DNA of 64,000 nucleotides, taken from contig JAZTZL010000048.1 in assembly GCA_045637425.1 (NCBI GenBank), forward strand, positions 1 to 64,000. Reading direction: 5' to 3'. Below are positions 55,161-63,369 of this stretch, piece after piece. Source of the stretch: CAJGBR01 sp045637425. Lineage in GTDB: Bacteria > Bacteroidota > Bacteroidia > Bacteroidales > Rikenellaceae. The notes below the pieces were generated by a model, which had not been told where the DNA came from, did no database searches, and saw nothing but the letters and a program-made list of their open reading frames with translations. Made by a program: the position numbers and the translations under genes. Each line of letters starts with the position of its first letter. Positions within the stretch are counted from its first letter, which is position 1.

Positions 55161-57293
55161 TTACTCAACGAGAGTCATTTCTTCAACCAGATGACCTGCG
55201 CCTGCGAACTTGTCGATGATGAACAGAACGTAACGAATATCGACGCTGATTGTTCTCTGCAATTCAGGTTCGAATGCCACGTCACCGCTCATTGCTTCCC
55301 AGTTACCGTCGAATGCGATACCGATGAGTTCGCCCTTACCGTTGATTACAGGGCTACCCGAGTTACCACCTGTAATGTCGTTGTTTGACAAGAATGCAAC
55401 CGGCATTTCACCTTTAACGCCATAACGACCATAATCCTTATTTTGGTAAAGTTCTTTCAAACGAGGCTCAACTGTAAAGTCTACGGGATTTTCAGGATTT
55501 TCCTTTTCCATCACACCCTTCAATGTTGTGAAGTAGTGGTAGTCTACACCATCTCTCGGAGAGTATGGCAACACTTGTCCGTAAGTAATACGCATAGTCA
55601 AGTTTGCATCAGGATAAGGCATCTTATCTGGATTCATTTCAATCCAACCCTTAATGAACAATCTGTGGCCGCGATTCTTTTCAGCAGTCATTTCTCTTAC
55701 AACCTTATTGTTATCGATGATGCTCTTCCAGATGCTGATGCTTGCCTTACCTGCGAGTTCTGCAGAGAGTTTAGCAGCAACATCTTCACCAGATTCGAGT
55801 GCAGCGCAGAATGACTCGTAAGAAGCCATTACCGAGTTGTTGTACATTTCATCTACAAATGCATCGATGTTTTCATAACCCTTGATTGTTTCATAGATAG
55901 TCGGGAGATCACCTTCGGGCAGACGATCTTCGATAATCTTGAACATTCGTTTTGCAATCTTGCGGTCTGTTTCCAAGTTGAAATCCTTGTACAGTTCGGC
56001 AAATTTAGCCTTAATGTCTGCCACAGGGGTATTTTTCTTCAACATTGCCATTGCATTGTATGAGAATCCGAGGATTTCCACACTTGTTGCGAATGCTTCA
56101 GAGAGGTGTTGGTAGATATTCTGTGCCTTTGCAGTCTTTTCGATGTAATTTTTCTTAGCTTCCAATGCCTTGCCATATTCAGCCTGACGTTCCGGAGTTT
56201 GGTTTACCCATTGTGTAAAGGCCTCTTCCTGAGCACGTTTTTTGTCAGCGACCTTCAGATTCTTCAGACCGCGAACCATACCGATTGAGTTCTTCCAGTA
56301 GTTAGATGAACGAGCATATTTTGATGAATATTGGATTCTGATAGCGTCAGATGAAATCATATCTTCCATCATCAATTTTTGACGTTCTCCACGAATGAAG
56401 ATTCGGTTCGGGTTTTCTTGGTTCACAACGTGGTCGATTTCGTATGAAGACATATAACGGTTAGTACGTCCCGGGAAACCGATAATCATTGCGAAATCTT
56501 CTGGTTTATAGCCTTTGAGCGACACCTTCAAGTAGTTCTTCGGAGTGTAAGGCACGTTGTCTTTTGAGTATTCAGCAGGCGAACCGTCCGGAGCCATATA
56601 AACACGGAACACTGAGAAGTCGCAAGTATGACGAGGCCACATCCAGTTGTCGGTTTCACCACCAAACTTACCGATTGATGAGGGAGGCGCTCCTACCATA
56701 CGAACATCTTTGAAGATTTCAGAAACAAGCAACAAATATTGGTTACCGCCCAAGAAATCCTTGATAACTACGTCATAACCATTTTTGTTATTCTTTTTGT
56801 AGGCATCAATGTAAGCATCAATATTTTTGTTGATTACCTCTGCACGTTGTTCTTCGGTCATCTCCATAGTAACGCCTTTGGTTACTTCATCTGTAACATC
56901 AACGATTTCCTTCATAACGCGAACTGTAAGTCCCGGAGTTGGGATTTCCTCCTCCATAGACATAGCCCAGAAACCGTTCTTCAGGTAGTCGTGTTCAACT
57001 GTACTGTGTGAACGGATTGCATCATAACCGCAGTGGTGGTTAGTCAGCAACAATCCTTTTGAAGATACGAGTTCACCTGTACAACCGTTACCGAATTGCA
57101 CTACAGCGTCCTTCAACGAACTGTTGTTCACATCATAAATATCCTTAGCCGAGAGTTTGAAACCTTCAGCCTTCATTTGTTTGAGGTTTTGCTTATTCAG
57201 GAATGGCAACAACCACATTCCTTCATCAGCCATAACCGATGTCGAGAGCAACATTGCTGCTGCCGACACAATCATTGTTAATTTTCTTTTCAT
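55161..57293 (-). CDS. Dipeptidyl-peptidase of family S46, DPP7 type
   Basis: A periplasmic serine peptidase that removes dipeptides from peptides, used by asaccharolytic and gut Bacteroidales to feed on protein. The 710-residue protein has a signal peptide (ending SVMADEG) and the trypsin-like triad regions: LLTNHHCGYDAI (His86/87) and NDITGGNSGSPVING with the catalytic Ser. The S1-subsite position after FD is Gly (FDGNWEAMSGD), which fits DPP7-type preference for hydrophobic residues rather than the Arg found in DPP11. It has its own canonical promoter. Confidence 0.93.
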   Translation of the reverse strand: MKRKLTMIVSAAAMLLSTSVMADEGMWLLPFLNKQNLKQMKAEGFKLSAKDIYDVNNSSLKDAVVQFGNGCTGELVSSKGLLLTNHHCGYDAIRSHSTVEHDYLKNGFWAMSMEEEIPTPGLTVRVMKEIVDVTDEVTKGVTMEMTEEQRAEVINKNIDAYIDAYKKNNKNGYDVVIKDFLGGNQYLLLVSEIFKDVRMVGAPPSSIGKFGGETDNWMWPRHTCDFSVFRVYMAPDGSPAEYSKDNVPYTPKNYLKVSLKGYKPEDFAMIIGFPGRTNRYMSSYEIDHVVNQENPNRIFIRGERQKLMMEDMISSDAIRIQYSSKYARSSNYWKNSIGMVRGLKNLKVADKKRAQEEAFTQWVNQTPERQAEYGKALEAKKNYIEKTAKAQNIYQHLSEAFATSVEILGFSYNAMAMLKKNTPVADIKAKFAELYKDFNLETDRKIAKRMFKIIEDRLPEGDLPTIYETIKGYENIDAFVDEMYNNSVMASYESFCAALESGEDVAAKLSAELAGKASISIWKSIIDNNKVVREMTAEKNRGHRLFIKGWIEMNPDKMPYPDANLTMRITYGQVLPYSPRDGVDYHYFTTLKGVMEKENPENPVDFTVEPRLKELYQNKDYGRYGVKGEMPVAFLSNNDITGGNSGSPVINGKGELIGIAFDGNWEAMSGDVAFEPELQRTISVDIRYVLFIIDKFAGAGHLVEEMTLVE

Positions 57294-57332
57294 TTTCAGT
57301 TATTGTTTTTAGAACATATTTTTCACAATTTA

Positions 57333-57364
57333 CAAAGTTACAGGGAAAAACAGAATAAACCAAA
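57333..57364 (-). promoter_or_regulatory. Promoter of the S46 peptidase gene
   Basis: Minus strand: -33 TTTG at 57364-57361, 20 bases, -7 TAACTTTG at 57340-57333. The -33 lies next to the end of the DUF2752 gene, whose stop codon is at 57372. Confidence 0.8.
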
Positions 57365-57371
57365 TTTACTA

Positions 57372-57770
57372 TCAAAAAAGATTGCGTCCAATCCAATATG
57401 CAATAATTACTACAACCATAATTTTCAGAACCTTAGCACTAAAAAACAGGCTACGCACACGTTGTTTCAAATGGGTATTTTTTCCGCAATCACACCAAAT
57501 AGACAATAAAAAATAGGGTATTCCAACAACCAGAATCGGATTATAAGAAACTGCTCCGTAGAGATCGCCCGACAGCAGCGCTGCTATGACACGCTGCGTA
57601 CCACACCCCGGACATTTGGTTCCGGTGAGCAACAGCCACCAACACCGAGGCCAATACTCAGACGGCACAAAAACGTAAAAAAGAACTGCGCCAACCAGCA
57701 CCAACAACACAATGGTTGCGATAAGAAGGCGAACATTCCGACCTCTGTCCCTCAACTGCATACCACACAA
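57372..57770 (-). CDS. DUF2752 membrane protein
   Basis: A 132-residue protein with three likely membrane segments and the family motif TKCPGCGTQRVIAALLSGD. The function of DUF2752 is unknown; the conserved CPGCGxxR may bind metal or take part in redox chemistry. It ends with TGA and lies 5 bases after ispE on the same strand, so the two are probably co-transcribed. Confidence 0.8.
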   Translation of the reverse strand: MCGMQLRDRGRNVRLLIATIVLLVLVGAVLFYVFVPSEYWPRCWWLLLTGTKCPGCGTQRVIAALLSGDLYGAVSYNPILVVGIPYFLLSIWCDCGKNTHLKQRVRSLFFSAKVLKIMVVVIIAYWIGRNLF

Positions 57771-57775
57771 ACGGA

Positions 57776-58594
57776 CTAACCCAATACGCCCTGATAAACA
57801 AAGTGCTTATGAAGCTCGGGTGCAATCTTTACCTCGTCGAAAAATAATCCGAAAATTGCCGAACCAGAACCCGACATTGATGCGTAGAAGGCTCCCGAAT
57901 CGTAAAGCGATTGCTTGATGTGCGCCAATTCCGAATATTTCGGAAAGAGCGATTGCTCGAAGTCATTGACCAGCAATTCGCGCCAAGTGCCACACTCCAT
58001 AGCAACTACCTCAGATGGCAAATATTTAGGTTCTCGAGGCGTTACTCCTGCGTAGGCCTCAGCAGTACTTATCCCGACTTCTGGTTTGACAATCACAATA
58101 TTAACACCCTTGAGTGAGAAGTCTATCGGAGTCAATACATCACCCCGCTCGGAAACCACCGCAGCTCGAGAATCCACAAAAAACGGCACATCACACCCCA
58201 GTCCAGCTGCCAAAGAACAGAGCTGCTCATTGTTGAGTTGCAACTCAAAGAGTTCATTCAGGATATTCAATACTGCAGCAGCGTCTGCCGAACCGCCACC
58301 GAGTCCTGCTCCAAAGGGCACCTTCTTATGCAGATGGATTTTTACACCGCCGATATCAAAACGACTGCGCATAAGTTCATACGCTTTGACACAGAGATTC
58401 TTCGAGTCACTGCAGTTTACTGCAATACCACTCGAGGTATACTGACACCCCGACTCCTCTGTTTTTAATATTTCAACCACATCGGATAACCCTTGAACAG
58501 GATACATAACCGACTGAATATTATGGTAATTATCCTCTCTGCGGCTCAGTATCGAAAGCCCCAGATTTATTTTACACATTGGAAATGTAATCAT
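57776..58594 (-). CDS. ispE: 4-diphosphocytidyl-2-C-methyl-D-erythritol kinase
   Basis: A GHMP kinase of the MEP isoprenoid pathway, which supplies undecaprenyl and quinone side chains. The 272-residue protein has KINLGLSILSRREDNYHNI at the start and the ATP loop PFGAGLGGGSADAAAVLN (about 93-110), plus the C-terminal MSGSGSAIFGLF. Length and motifs are standard. Its promoter probably lies in the palindrome at 58621-58640. Confidence 0.95.
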   Translation of the reverse strand: MITFPMCKINLGLSILSRREDNYHNIQSVMYPVQGLSDVVEILKTEESGCQYTSSGIAVNCSDSKNLCVKAYELMRSRFDIGGVKIHLHKKVPFGAGLGGGSADAAAVLNILNELFELQLNNEQLCSLAAGLGCDVPFFVDSRAAVVSERGDVLTPIDFSLKGVNIVIVKPEVGISTAEAYAGVTPREPKYLPSEVVAMECGTWRELLVNDFEQSLFPKYSELAHIKQSLYDSGAFYASMSGSGSAIFGLFFDEVKIAPELHKHFVYQGVLG

Positions 58595-58620
58595 ACAAAA
58601 CTATTTTCTCAACGAAAAAC

Positions 58621-58640
58621 ATTAACTTTGCAAAGTTAAT
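58621..58640. promoter_or_regulatory. Perfect palindrome made of two opposed -7 boxes (ispE / GSCFA)
   Basis: The 20-bp sequence attaactttgcaaagttaat is its own reverse complement. It holds a plus-strand TAACTTTG (58623-58630) for the GSCFA gene and a minus-strand TAACTTTG (58638-58631) for ispE. A near -33 (TTTC, 20-base spacing) exists for ispE; none is clear for the GSCFA gene. Confidence 0.55.
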
Positions 58641-58656
58641 CACTTAGATGTAAAAA

Positions 58657-59631
58657 ATGAAATTCACGACCCAAGTAGAGATACCGGAACAGAAATTTTT
58701 GATTGATTATGCTACTCCGACACTGATTGTGGGGTCGTGTTTTGCTCAAAATATCGGAGCAAAATTGGCACAAATGCACCTGCCTGTCGATATAAATCCC
58801 TGTGGCGTAGCATTTAATCCCGTCTCGATTGCAAATACACTCGACTTGATAACCGAACGACTCGCAGTGAGCGAACAATCGATACTGCAAAACGGCGAAC
58901 TCTGGTGCAGTCTTTACCACTCGACACTCTTTTCGGCTACCGAACGAAACGGTTTACTCGAAAACATCGAGTCGAGACTTGCTCCAGCAAAGGCACTTTT
59001 CAAAGAGGCTAAATATCTGATTATCACATTAGGGACTGCGTGGGTTTATCGACACAAGGCTAGCAATATCATAGTGAGCAACTGCCATAAATTACCCGAA
59101 CACAATTTTGTCAGAGAGTTGCTGTCGGTTGAGCAATGTGTGGAAATTTTGAGCCGCGTGTTCTCGCAAAGTGATTTCTCAAATAAGCAGATTATTCTGA
59201 CCGTAAGCCCTGTGCGTCACGTTAAGGATACACTGCACGGAAACAACATCAGCAAATCGACACTGCTGTTGGCTGTAGATAAATTGGTCCAAAATATGCC
59301 CAATGTCCACTACTTTCCTGCTTATGAGATTGTTGTGGACGAGTTGCGCGACTACCGATTCTACGCCGAAGATTTAGTACACCCGTCGCAAATGGCAGTA
59401 GACTACATCTGGGAAAAATTCTCGGCGTGGGCATTCGACAAAGCTACACTGCAAATTGCCGCAGAACTAAACAAAATCGACTCGGCAATGGCACACAGAC
59501 CGGTCAATCCAAACTCGGAACAACACCGCATCTTCAGACAACAGATGCTGGATAAGATTTCTGTGCTGCAGAATAAATATCCTCATATAAATCTCGAACT
59601 ACAACGCAATTTTTTCGATGAAAACATTTAA
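58657..59631 (+). CDS. GSCFA-domain protein
   Basis: A 324-residue protein of the GSCFA family, named for the motif seen here as VGSCFAQNIG (about residues 27-36). The fold resembles SGNH/GDSL hydrolases: a second block TLGTAWVYR and a late DLVHPSQMAVDYIWEKF support this. The substrate is unknown. It is a common Bacteroidota housekeeping-neighbourhood gene. It overlaps the next gene by 14 bases. Confidence 0.88.
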   Translation: MKFTTQVEIPEQKFLIDYATPTLIVGSCFAQNIGAKLAQMHLPVDINPCGVAFNPVSIANTLDLITERLAVSEQSILQNGELWCSLYHSTLFSATERNGLLENIESRLAPAKALFKEAKYLIITLGTAWVYRHKASNIIVSNCHKLPEHNFVRELLSVEQCVEILSRVFSQSDFSNKQIILTVSPVRHVKDTLHGNNISKSTLLLAVDKLVQNMPNVHYFPAYEIVVDELRDYRFYAEDLVHPSQMAVDYIWEKFSAWAFDKATLQIAAELNKIDSAMAHRPVNPNSEQHRIFRQQMLDKISVLQNKYPHINLELQRNFFDENI

Positions 59632-59962
59632 CAACAAAATACGTTGCCCGCGTTGTGGCGAGGAGGTAAAGTTGCCTCTGGCTTGGATATTGGGTCTGGA
59701 GATGGTTTTCTATTGTTCAAAGTGCAGAAAGCCGTTTCTACTCAACTACAAATTAGGAGCAGCCGCTTGGGCCGTGGGGTTAATCTGTGCAACGCTCATC
59801 ATTCAACTAATAGGACTCATCGGCTGTGGATTCGCCACTACCCTATCGGCAATAATTTTTCTGCCCGCTGTGGTTGCAGTGGCACTCATCATCAGAATAA
59901 AATTACTGTTATTTTTAATCAGATATAAATCAAGAGTTTCGGCGCAAAATTCCGAGCATTAA
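59618..59962 (+). CDS. Zinc-ribbon membrane protein, function unknown
   Basis: A 114-residue protein with an N-terminal zinc ribbon (CPRCGEE at about residue 10 and CSKCRKPF at about 33) and two hydrophobic helices (about 48-68 and 72-95). I do not recognise a family function. Its start overlaps the GSCFA gene by 14 bases, so it is probably translated from the same mRNA. Its last 33 bases overlap the end of the convergent flippase gene. Confidence 0.7.
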   Translation: MKTFNNKIRCPRCGEEVKLPLAWILGLEMVFYCSKCRKPFLLNYKLGAAAWAVGLICATLIIQLIGLIGCGFATTLSAIIFLPAVVAVALIIRIKLLLFLIRYKSRVSAQNSEH

Positions 59963-61480
59963 ATTCCACCACACTCGGAATAACTCCCTCATTCCGCGAG
60001 TGGCTACATAGAGTAGAACGCCGTAACCAATGAACATTGCTCCGCACTGAATCAAGGCCTGTACTGTCCACTCAAGGTAGTTGCTCGGAGCAGTCGGCAA
60101 CAAGCGGTCAAACAGCCCATTGAGCAGTATGAACATCAATGCTCCGCACCCGATGTACAAGGTCATATTCTTCCAATAATCCCACACCGAGCGTCCAAAT
60201 CCGCGACTAAACAAGAAGTATGGTTTCCATAAAAATACCATCAAAATCATACTGACCATCGTACCAAAAACTACCCCTTTCAGCCCCCACGCGAAGCCCG
60301 CAATAAGCGAAATCACAAGATTGAGTCCAGCCTCGGTCAGCGATGCCCAAACGTCTTGGTAGAGTCCGAATCCCGACAAGTAGGTATCCACCGTCGCACG
60401 AGTAAGCGTAATAAAGGTATAGACCAGCATCATCGTGAACGTAGCTCCGTCAAGCAGATAATCCTCACCTACCCAGATGGTTATAAACGGTGAAGTCAAT
60501 CTCGCCAGACCGAAAATAAACGTAACTCCCATTAGGTAGCGCAGTGCCATAAACTGCCAAAATACACGATAGGTCTTTTGCTCGTCACCCTCGGCAATCA
60601 AATTGCCAACCGTCGCATTAGAATTATTAAGCAACGTATATATGAACTGAGCCAACTTACTCGTAATCAGGACATAGTTGCCAAATATGGTAATCCACTG
60701 CAGACTCGCAAAAAAGAATATCAAAATGTTATCAGTCTGCGAAGCTACGAATGTCGAGACATTGTGAGCGAATACCTGTTTGGCGCGCTTCATCACATCA
60801 GGGAACTTGTGCATCATCTCGCGCCCCTGAGCCATATCTACCTCTAACCAACCATAATCGCGTTTGACCCTACGAGTGAGGAGCCACGAATTGACCAAAG
60901 CGAAAACTACCTCCCAGAAAAGCCACAACGGATAGCCCCAATCAGTCTTGACCAGACACACCGCCTGAATGATGAATTTCACCAAATTGCAGCCATTCAG
61001 ATAGCCCATCACAATATAGTTGCGTTGGTCGGCTGCAATTAATAACTGCTTGTAATTCACAAAGTACCCCAGCAGTGATGAAAACAAAAATACAAAAAAT
61101 GAGGCGTAAATATAGCCGTCAGCCACCTCTGCATTTCGGAAGATATAAGTCAGAAACAGAGATAAGACAAGTGCCGCAGCCAAAATGAACAATCCGACCT
61201 TACGATACAACCAACCAAATAGTGTCATAATCTGCGACACGAGCTGACGGTCATTATCGTAGAGAGGCTTGTAAAGTGCATAAAAAACGGCTCCGGAGAT
61301 TCCAGCCTCAGCCAGCGAGAAGAACCCGAGCACGTTAGTCATCATTGTACTGAGTCCCACAAGATCATCGCCCAGATATTCGATGAACACCTTACGGGTA
61401 AACAACGTAACCAGCAGACTGATAACATATATCAGTCCGCCGATTTTGAAGTTAGTTACAGTACGTTCGAGTCTCGACAT
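59930..61480 (-). CDS. Polysaccharide flippase (Wzx/MATE-like)
   Basis: A 516-residue inner-membrane protein with about 12-14 membrane segments, in the oligosaccharide-flippase superfamily. The N-terminal ERTVTNFKIGGLIYVISLLVTLFTRKVFIEYLG is characteristic (a first helix, then YLG). It likely moves a lipid-linked glycan across the membrane for capsule or O-antigen synthesis. No glycosyltransferases are adjacent. The gene ends with TGA, and its end overlaps the opposite-strand gene by 33 bases. Confidence 0.85.
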   Translation of the reverse strand: MSRLERTVTNFKIGGLIYVISLLVTLFTRKVFIEYLGDDLVGLSTMMTNVLGFFSLAEAGISGAVFYALYKPLYDNDRQLVSQIMTLFGWLYRKVGLFILAAALVLSLFLTYIFRNAEVADGYIYASFFVFLFSSLLGYFVNYKQLLIAADQRNYIVMGYLNGCNLVKFIIQAVCLVKTDWGYPLWLFWEVVFALVNSWLLTRRVKRDYGWLEVDMAQGREMMHKFPDVMKRAKQVFAHNVSTFVASQTDNILIFFFASLQWITIFGNYVLITSKLAQFIYTLLNNSNATVGNLIAEGDEQKTYRVFWQFMALRYLMGVTFIFGLARLTSPFITIWVGEDYLLDGATFTMMLVYTFITLTRATVDTYLSGFGLYQDVWASLTEAGLNLVISLIAGFAWGLKGVVFGTMVSMILMVFLWKPYFLFSRGFGRSVWDYWKNMTLYIGCGALMFILLNGLFDRLLPTAPSNYLEWTVQALIQCGAMFIGYGVLLYVATRGMRELFRVWWNLMLGILRRNS

Positions 61481-61492
61481 TGTCAGAACTCG

Positions 61493-61900
61493 CTATTTTG
61501 CGTAGTTGAATATCAAAGTTTTTTTCACGTCTGCACCGAGAGAATTTGCAACGGGACACTCCTTAGCAGCCAATTCAATGATACGTTTATGTTTTTCATC
61601 GTAATCGTGCGGCATATCCATTTCGATGCGAATTTCAGCTATACGACGTGGATTAGCAGCCATAATTTTATCGATTTTCACACGAGTGCCGTCGATGTCA
61701 AAGCCGTGATTGCGAGCCGAAATACCCATAATGGTGAGCATACAACTTGCCAGCGCTGCGCACACCATATCGGTCGGTGAGAAATATTCGCCCTTTCCGT
61801 TATTATCAACCGGAGCGTCAGTTATAACTTTATTTCCAGATGCGACGTGAGTTGCTTCGGTACGCAAATCACCTAAATAGATAGTTTCAATTGTAGCCAT
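61493..61900 (-). CDS. OsmC/Ohr-family peroxide-related protein
   Basis: A 135-residue protein of the OsmC family. Two reactive cysteines are visible in ALASCMLTIMG (about residue 53) and AKECPVANSLG (about 115); family members reduce organic hydroperoxides with this pair. It belongs to the YhfA-like branch rather than Ohr, judged by length and ALASCMLT; the physiological substrate is not known. A -7 TATATTTG lies at 61937-61930. The flippase gene follows after 12 bases. Confidence 0.88.
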   Translation of the reverse strand: MATIETIYLGDLRTEATHVASGNKVITDAPVDNNGKGEYFSPTDMVCAALASCMLTIMGISARNHGFDIDGTRVKIDKIMAANPRRIAEIRIEMDMPHDYDEKHKRIIELAAKECPVANSLGADVKKTLIFNYAK

Positions 61901-62000
61901 AATACATTAATTATTAAAATTCATATTGGCAAATATAGCGATTTTTTTCGAATACACGCTCACCTATCGCCAAAATATGATTATTGATTCTGCACACAAA

Positions 62001-62032
62001 AGAAAAAGGAGATTGTGACAACACAACCTCCT
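62001..62032 (-). terminator. Intrinsic terminator of tRNA-Val (copy 2)
   Basis: Inverted repeat aggagattgtg (62007-62017) and cacaacctcct (62022-62032), one mismatch, 4-base loop; on the minus strand it is followed by T-rich sequence. Confidence 0.75.
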
Positions 62033-62039
62033 CGTTTCG

Positions 62040-62114
62040 TGGGAGCACACGGATTCGAACCGCGGACCCTCTGCTTGTAAGGCAGATGCTCTGAACCAGC
62101 TGAGCTATACTCCC
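62040..62114 (-). tRNA. tRNA-Val (anticodon TAC), copy 2
   Basis: Identical over all 75 bases to the copy at 15887-15961, in the same orientation, with anticodon TAC and no encoded CCA. The promoter region is also nearly identical, so the two genes share a recent duplication or are kept alike by gene conversion. Confidence 0.96.
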
Positions 62115-62130
62115 TCTCTTTTTGACGTTG

Positions 62131-62162
62131 CAAAGGTACAACGAATTTTTATTTCCACCAAA
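62131..62162 (-). promoter_or_regulatory. Promoter of tRNA-Val copy 2
   Basis: Minus strand: -33 TTTG at 62162-62159, 20 bases, -7 TACCTTTG at 62138-62131. Confidence 0.85.
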
Positions 62163-62280
62163 TATTTTGCAAAATATTTTTAATAAAAATATTACCGCAT
62201 TCATTTATACATATTTGAATTGACTAAATATTTAGCGTATCTCTAACTTATTTACACCATATTTTTACAATTCATATATA

Positions 62281-62334
62281 AAAAGAAATGCAGATAAATT
62301 AATTTTATAATATTACTTTACCTGCATTTCTTTT
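62281..62334 (-). terminator. Hairpin after the DUF1643 gene
   Basis: Perfect 13-bp inverted repeat aaaagaaatgcag (62281-62293) and ctgcatttctttt (62322-62334) with a long AT-rich loop of 28 bases, 14 bases after the DUF1643 stop codon. Confidence 0.6.
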
Positions 62335-62348
62335 TAGCTGAAAATATT

Positions 62349-62867
62349 CTACAATAAATACTTATTTACGTCAAAAGGCAAAAAGGTACAATAACCAGCA
62401 CGCGACGGGTGTCTCGGATTTCCCATTTTAGTTAATTCCCCAATCTGAAAACAATGAAGATTCTTTGGAGCAATAAGTGATATAATATCTTGTAGACAGT
62501 TTCTTAGATAATGACGGCGAGCTATCGTATCTCCGAATGCAAATAATAGTGACACTGATTTCATATTGTTGATTTCAGAAACAATATACTTTAAATTCTG
62601 CTGATGCAACTCCTTATTCATTTCCTTATCCAATTCGTTCGGATTAGTACATCGTTGAGGATAAAGATTCAGCATAATAAATCCGTCATAACCATTATAT
62701 TTTGCAAATCCCATCACCTTAGTCATTGTTGAGTCAGATATTTTATCAGTGGCTTTACTTGGATTTACTCCGAGAACAACAAGCATATTACGTCCTTCTT
62801 TCTTCAGAACATAACGAACATTTGTATCATCCCCTTTCATTGTAATATTTTCATACTTCATACACAT
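62349..62867 (-). CDS. DUF1643 protein
   Basis: A 172-residue protein of the DUF1643 family: LVVLGVNPSKATDKISDSTMTK, then YDGFIMLNLYPQRCTNP and the late GELTKMGNPRHPSR. The function of the family is unknown; members are scattered in bacteria and often lie on accessory DNA. It is AT-rich compared with neighbours. Its ATG shares one base with the stop of the preceding small gene (TAATG at 62867), so the two are coupled. It may be a horizontally acquired pair. Confidence 0.82.
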   Translation of the reverse strand: MCMKYENITMKGDDTNVRYVLKKEGRNMLVVLGVNPSKATDKISDSTMTKVMGFAKYNGYDGFIMLNLYPQRCTNPNELDKEMNKELHQQNLKYIVSEINNMKSVSLLFAFGDTIARRHYLRNCLQDIISLIAPKNLHCFQIGELTKMGNPRHPSRAGYCTFLPFDVNKYLL

Positions 62868-63079
62868 TACCTTTTTGACATATCGACCATTTCAAAATAT
62901 CCTTTATGGCAATGACATTCACCCACCTCAATGCCAAATTTAGTTTTAATTGCAGCTTTAATCTCCTTCGCATTTGGTGCAGAACTTCTCCCTGATATTA
63001 CAATTTCAACAGTAAGTCCTACAGGAACTTTTTGAGCAGTCTTGATACATGTAACTCTCCACAAATGATTTATTCCCAT
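62867..63079 (-). CDS. Small protein of unknown function, coupled to DUF1643
   Basis: A 70-residue basic protein: MGINHLWRVTCIKTAQKVPVG at the start, SSAPNAKEIKAAIKTKFGI in the middle, and a short end with two His and a Cys (ECHCHKG). I do not recognise a family. The one-base stop/start overlap with the DUF1643 gene supports that it is translated. Confidence 0.6.
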   Translation of the reverse strand: MGINHLWRVTCIKTAQKVPVGLTVEIVISGRSSAPNAKEIKAAIKTKFGIEVGECHCHKGYFEMVDMSKR

Positions 63080-63126
63080 AATTTTATCTTCTGTCTTTCA
63101 GTTCCCCAAGACCTTTTATTCAACAC

Positions 63127-63300
63127 AGAAGCGTGGAACTGCAATGCCACATTCTAAGTCGGAGGTCGTAGGAATAACCTTTATTCAGAAGATATGGTAA
63201 TAGCAGCCCACGCCTTAGCGTGAGAAACCATTACGCTTTTTCTCTCTGAATAGTCTTGAATTTCCTACGTTCCCGACTTCGAGATAAGCATAACGCTTCT
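63127..63300. ncRNA. Candidate structured RNA with 6S-like architecture
   Basis: The 174-base stretch can fold into one long interrupted rod. Closing stem: agaagcgt (63127-63134) with acgcttct (63293-63300). Then comes an open bubble (21 and 13 bases), then stems 63156-63162/63273-63279, 63167-63174/63262-63269, 63183-63189/63245-63251, 63194-63198/63227-63231, and an apical cacgc-ctta-gcgtg hairpin (63209-63222). Length, central bubble and rod shape resemble 6S RNA, which sequesters RNA polymerase. No clear promoter fixes the strand, and I did not compare it to a model. A decayed inverted element is the alternative. Confidence 0.5.
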
Positions 63301-63320
63301 TTAATTTATATGTCTCGAAA

Positions 63321-63348
63321 GAGTCGCCTCGATTTCTCGAGACGACTC
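63321..63348 (-). terminator. Hairpin after the methylmalonyl-CoA mutase gene
   Basis: 12-bp inverted repeat gagtcgcctcga (63321-63332) and tcgagacgactc (63337-63348) with one mismatch and a 4-base loop, 22 bases beyond the mutB stop codon on the minus strand. Confidence 0.65.
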
Positions 63349-63369
63349 TACAATTATCTGATCTACAGA

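Noticed and set aside
62040..63079. Integrative element inserted at tRNA-Val
   Set aside because: No integrase is present, and the second tRNA copy is complete with its own promoter rather than a short attachment repeat. The DUF1643 pair also lies on the 5' side of the tRNA, whereas elements usually insert at the 3' end.
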